From: CSBr16-58 sp051859825 | Lineage (GTDB): Bacteria; Bacteroidota; Bacteroidia; Flavobacteriales; Schleiferiaceae | Direction: 5' to 3' | NCBI GenBank assembly: GCA_051859825.1 | Contig: JBHYFA010000001.1 | Location: 40,441 to 104,440, forward strand | Length of the DNA stretch: 64,000 nt | Shown here: one piece after another, positions 62,001-64,000 of the stretch | Layout: the number at the start of each line of letters is the position of its first letter | Numbering within the stretch: the stretch's first letter is position 1 | Position numbers and translations under genes: made by a program | The notes under the pieces: generated by a model | Told to the model about the DNA's origin: nothing | The model's input: the letters and a program-made list of their open reading frames with translations, nothing else | Database searches by the model: none

Positions 62001-62913
62001 CTTCCAGAATGCTACCAGTATTTCTACTCCCCTCGTTATTTCGATCAATTATTTTTTTGCCGCCTACTTTTTTCTCGTCTAGGCCGATGATGTGCAGCAA
62101 TTCACGATAAAACCGATTATCGAGGGTGTTGCTGTCGTTGACGAAAGGAAGCTTTAGGAGGTGTTCCGGCGAGAGTAGCTTAAAAAGCGCAACCAATTTG
62201 TTGTCATCTGCTTTGTCTTCATTGCGCAATGGCTTTTGATAATCCTTTAAATTGAAGTAGGTAAACTCGATGTCGTCGGTGATTGCCGCGATAAACGGTT
62301 CGGCAATTTGCTTATAGAAGAAGTCTGTTTTGGTGTCGGCCAAACGGCCACTTTCAAAGTCATTAAATTGTTTTACCAGGCCTTTGTTTTGTGCAAAAAG
62401 TTGATCAAATACAGCAGCATTAAAAATAAACCATTCGTGGATGTTGGTAATAACTAAATGCTTTACCTCAAGGTTTTTAAGCGTAATGCGTTCTCGCAGG
62501 TAGTACAGCACCAATTCGTGAAAAGCTTTTGTGTTCAGCTTTTCAGTGGCAACCATTTGCTCGCTTTCTTGTTTGTTTTTATTTGAGCTCGCTAACGCCT
62601 GTGGCATTTCACTTTTATTGGTTGGTTTTTTTGTTTCGATAATTACGCCTACCGAACTCTTTGCTTTGTCACCGTTGTGAATAACAAGATCGTTTCTTCC
62701 TTTGGTGTTGATAAAATGGTTTGGGTCGTAATACGTTTTTTTCAGAAAGTCAATAACGAGGTTTTTATGAAACTCCTCCGATTCCGTATCGTTTGTTCGA
62801 TCGAGTAACTGAATAAGATTCGACTTAAAACGCTCAATGTCCGTTCTATTCGGTTTTACTTTTAAAAAGGCTTTGTTCAGTGCCTTTCTGGGGTTCAGTT
62901 TAGTGATCTTCAT
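59050..62913 (-). CDS. Type IIG restriction-modification enzyme (Eco57I-like)
   Basis: 1287 residues, a single chain for cleavage and methylation. The N-terminus has a PD-(D/E)XK-like nuclease pattern, Asp75 (GRNDLVIHN) and Glu93-Thr-Lys95 (VIIETKKP). The adenine methyltransferase core has the SAM motif DPAVGSGHFL (near 576-585) and the catalytic NPPY motif (VIGNPPYIRQ, near 866). A TaqI-type target-recognition region fills the last 300 residues (WLSIIQKINNNGIPLSEW, LLRGRDIQKY, PKLVWKRIG, LRVPIP). It protects against foreign DNA by itself and needs no partner. A BREX PglX-type enzyme is the alternative, but no BREX genes are present. Confidence 0.9.
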   Translation of the reverse strand: MKITKLNPRKALNKAFLKVKPNRTDIERFKSNLIQLLDRTNDTESEEFHKNLVIDFLKKTYYDPNHFINTKGRNDLVIHNGDKAKSSVGVIIETKKPTNKSEMPQALASSNKNKQESEQMVATEKLNTKAFHELVLYYLRERITLKNLEVKHLVITNIHEWFIFNAAVFDQLFAQNKGLVKQFNDFESGRLADTKTDFFYKQIAEPFIAAITDDIEFTYFNLKDYQKPLRNEDKADDNKLVALFKLLSPEHLLKLPFVNDSNTLDNRFYRELLHIIGLDEKKVGGKKIIDRNNEGSRNTGSILEDTIIQLDSLDKISRLDNPGQYGASHQERLFNVALELSITWVNRILFLKLLEAQLITYHSSPRDGGKGDASYAFLNLNKIKNYDDLNSLFFQVLARKYDERNPDVKEIFEKVPYLNSSLFEPTEIEHSTLLISNLRDDKTIPILSSTVLKNDQGKKRTGDLPTLEYLFEFLNAYDFSSEGSENIQEDNKTLINASVLGLIFEKINGYKDGSFFTPGFITMYMCRETIRKAVVQKFQDDLPDYTIENIKDIYELIPQKVSRKKANEVVNSLKICDPAVGSGHFLVSALNEVIAVKNDLKILEDREGKSLHRYEVEVVNDELIVTDEEGELFEYKPHSKESQRIQETLFHEKQTIIENCLFGVDINPNSVKICRLRLWIELLKNAYYKNPTELETLPNIDINIKCGNSLVSRFAIDADLKQALKKSKWTIEGYRAAVDTYRNAKSKEEKREMENLILSIKQSFSSEIRMNDPLKKRYDKLASELYHRFTGTFLFEPESPYSKKEKELEKKRKKEQEKLEKEIEKVSSKIEEIKANKIFENAFEWRFEFPEVLNDDGDFVGFDVVIGNPPYIRQEEFSELKPYLKNRFEIFHSLADLLTYFVELSHSILRSNGTFQFIISGKFTRAGYGNLMRKFLSEKTEVTHFIDFGGKPVFDEATVDAAIIGFIKKQPSDDGKLVYKEVLKEDDVSLDFDNYIKINSTEFPAIELTEEIWSFDNPKWLSIIQKINNNGIPLSEWDITINFGIKTGYNEAFIIDESKKNQLIEADPKSAEIIKPLLRGRDIQKYVADEVVKWVVGTFPSKKIDIEDYTSIKDYLLSFGKTIHQTGEKGSRKKTSHKWFETQDNIAFWQDFEKPKLVWKRIGSILRFCYDESGAYCLDSTCIATGSKVKFLSAVLNSKLCNKELFRLSPKTGTGDLIISVQALNPLRVPIPTDEQENEICSLLDIIIEAKKQNPTADTSDIESQIDQLVYQLYDLMEEEINIIENA

Positions 62914-63180
62914 TTACTCAATGTGTTTTCAATGGAGATGGTAAATTTAGTGAAGATTGATGGGATTTGAGAGGATGATTTAATTATTTTGAGGAGCGGT
63001 TTGATTGTAGGGTTGGTTACTGTGCTTGGTGTTGAAGGTTGATTCCTCCGATTTAATTTTGAAGGCGTAACATCACCGCTATCGAATTAAGCGTTCATCA
63101 TTACTTTTATTTTTCATGGCGTGTATATCTTTAAAGGTATTCAAGATCGCCCCACAGCTATAGATTAATTTCACGACTTT
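62914..63180. other. Intergenic region downstream of atpC and upstream of the type IIG gene
   Basis: AT-rich, with no supported gene or repeat. The promoter of the type IIG gene should be in its left part, but no exact TAnnTTTG box can be pointed out. Confidence 0.4.
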
Positions 63181-63387
63181 TTACCGGCCACCTTTTTCCT
63201 ACGACAAAAATGAGCACACTGCTTCGTTTGTACGTACCACTGCGCCCGCGATGGAAGCGGCAGCTCCCGGACTTGGCGAAGCTGCGGAACACAGCGGGGC
63301 AGAGCGACCGCAGGAAGCTCCTGCCCCGCTGATGTGGAGCGCGAGACAAGTGCGGGACTATAGCGGACAGCGCGATAAGGCGCCATC
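63181..63387. repeat. GC-rich structured intergenic element
   Basis: About 200 bases much richer in GC than the surroundings. It has a perfect 11 bp inverted repeat CAGCGGGGCAG / CTGCCCCGCTG (63292-63302 with 63321-63331) and recurring AGCG/GCGC blocks. Two overlapping minus-strand frames here (63-87 residues) are Arg/Ser-rich and show no protein features, so I treat this as non-coding. Similar GC-rich blocks are seen between genes in other Bacteroidota; their role is not known to me. Confidence 0.5.
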
Positions 63388-63407
63388 ATACTAACATGTA
63401 TTTTTAA

Positions 63408-63445
63408 CCAAAAAAACCCGAACGCCATCAGCACTCGGGTTTTTC
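63408..63445 (-). terminator. Intrinsic terminator of the atp operon end
   Basis: AACCCGA / TCGGGTT with a 13-base loop, followed on the minus strand by a T run. It lies 24 bases after the atpC stop. Confidence 0.8.
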
Positions 63446-63468
63446 TATTTTTTCGGAAAAGTCCAATC

Positions 63469-63708
63469 TTAATCGGCCAGAAGGGAAATCTTGTTGTTGC
63501 GGATTTCTACCACTCCTCCTTTGATTTCGAAGGACTGCTTTTCTTTGCCACCGGCAAGCTCCATCTCTACCACGCCCGCTGTAAGGGTGGAAATCATGGA
63601 GGCGTGATTTTCCAATACCTGAAATGAACCGTTCATGCCGGGCATCTTCAAGGAAATGGCTTCACCTGAAAAGAGCTTTTTCTCCGGAGAAATGATATCT
63701 ACGTGCAT
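63469..63708 (-). CDS. atpC: ATP synthase F1 epsilon subunit (short form)
   Basis: 79 residues. The N-terminal beta-sandwich is complete: HVDIISPEKKLFSGEAISLKMPG, then GSFQVLENHASMISTLTAG and EIKGGVVEIRNNKISLLAD. It lacks the C-terminal two-helix hairpin that in many bacteria (about 135 residues) inhibits ATP hydrolysis; short forms are usual in Bacteroidota. It lies downstream of atpD, separated by 190 bases that contain repeat copy D. Confidence 0.95.
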   Translation of the reverse strand: MHVDIISPEKKLFSGEAISLKMPGMNGSFQVLENHASMISTLTAGVVEMELAGGKEKQSFEIKGGVVEIRNNKISLLAD

Positions 63709-63776
63709 ACTATTAGATTATTACTTGGTGTTCCTTTTTTCAATATTGACTTTATAGACTTCTACAAAATCATTGA

Positions 63777-63893
63777 GGCTAGGCTAGAAAGTTCGAGGAC
63801 AAGGCTTGCTCAGCAGAATATCAAGAGTTTACTGAAGTAAATGAATTGGTATTCTGCTGAGCAAAACGCCGTCATCGAGCTTTATAGACAGCC
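63777..63893. repeat. Palindromic repeat element, copy D
   Basis: 117 bases between atpD and atpC, ending 6 bases from the atpD stop. The outer arms begin GGCTAGGCTAGAAAG on the left and, on the complement of the right, GGCTGTCTATAAAGC. The long stem GCTCAGCAGAATATCA / TGGTATTCTGCTGAGC is different in sequence from copies A-C but pairs over 16 positions. The inner TTTAC / GTAAA hairpin is shared with copies B and C. Confidence 0.85.
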
Positions 63894-63898
63894 GTACT

Positions 63899-64000
63899 TT
63901 ATTTAGATTCGGCTAACATCTTCTCACCGGCCTCAATAGCCTCCTCAATGGTACCCTTAAGGTTAAAAGCAGCTTCAGGATACTGATCTACTTCTCCGTC
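63899..64000 (-). CDS. atpD: ATP synthase F1 beta subunit, C-terminal end (partial)
   Basis: Only the last 33 codons and the TAA are inside the window. They read DGEVDQYPEAAFNLKGTIEEA and then EAGEKMLAESK, the typical C-terminus of the catalytic beta subunit. The gene continues past the right edge of the window. Its order with atpC is the usual one at the end of the F1 gene group. Confidence 0.93.
   Translation of the reverse strand, partial: DGEVDQYPEAAFNLKGTIEEAIEAGEKMLAESK

Noticed and set aside
63158..63434. Overlapping minus-strand frames of 63 and 87 residues in the GC-rich block
   Set aside because: No signal peptide, domain or plausible promoter; they are Arg/Ser-rich products of a high-GC structured element and overlap each other in different frames.

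Overview
This 64 kb window is chromosomal DNA of a marine or freshwater type member of the Bacteroidota, most likely order Flavobacteriales. The evidence is several secreted proteins with type IX secretion (T9SS) sorting domains of types A and B, TonB-dependent receptor/DUF4249 lipoprotein pairs, promoter elements of the Bacteroidota form TAnnTTTG instead of TATAAT, no Shine-Dalgarno sequences before most genes, and moderate GC with AT-rich spacers. The species cannot be named from the sequence alone.

Layout. 0-7.6 kb: a DUF4919-like secreted protein, then a four-gene run of a giant TPR protein, an outer-membrane barrel, an FtsE-like ATPase and a glycosyltransferase. 7.6-12.3 kb: ddl, a convergent Omp85-family protein, and a small lipoprotein/OMP/lipA operon. 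12.4-24 kb: a large BNR-repeat T9SS cargo, an HTH regulator, an RluA-like synthase with panB, and a TonB receptor flanked by two surface lipoproteins. 24-28.4 kb: an RNA-repair locus (WYL regulator, RtcB ligase, a 0.55 kb structured RNA region with tRNA-like modules, slipin). 28.4-33.9 kb: a six-gene minus-strand operon (miaB, small secreted protein, sigma-54 activator, lptE, TPR protein, secG). 34-44 kb: small cytoplasmic and membrane genes, a choloylglycine-hydrolase-type enzyme and four T9SS cargo genes, three of them tandem paralogues. 44-56.6 kb: gcvP, a RidA protein, pdhB, a PfkB kinase, lepA, a gliding-type secreted protein, a glutaryl-CoA dehydrogenase-type enzyme and dusB. 56.6-63.4 kb: an accessory stretch with an acidic small lipoprotein, two decaying pseudogenes, a lipoprotein and a solitary type IIG restriction-modification enzyme. 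63.4-64 kb: atpC and the 3' end of atpD.

The most unusual item lies between rtcB and the slipin gene. Two tRNA-like modules are written in circularly permuted order (T arm, acceptor stem closed by a small loop, D arm), and nearly all tRNA tertiary-contact bases are kept. A second structured RNA follows, closed by a 15 bp stem and ended by a T run. This looks like a tRNA mimic belonging to an RtcB repair system, comparable in layout with bacterial Y RNAs, but no Ro60 gene is visible here. A near-palindrome overlapping both promoters in the WYL/rtcB gap is a good operator candidate.

Two further observations deserve attention. A dispersed family of palindromic elements (four near-complete copies and several halves) keeps constant outer boxes while its stem sequence changes from copy to copy with pairing preserved. 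Most copies sit directly after stop codons and in two or three cases supply the TAG stop. Second, one of the three tandem T9SS paralogues has lost its stop codon, so its reading frame runs through its own transcription terminator.
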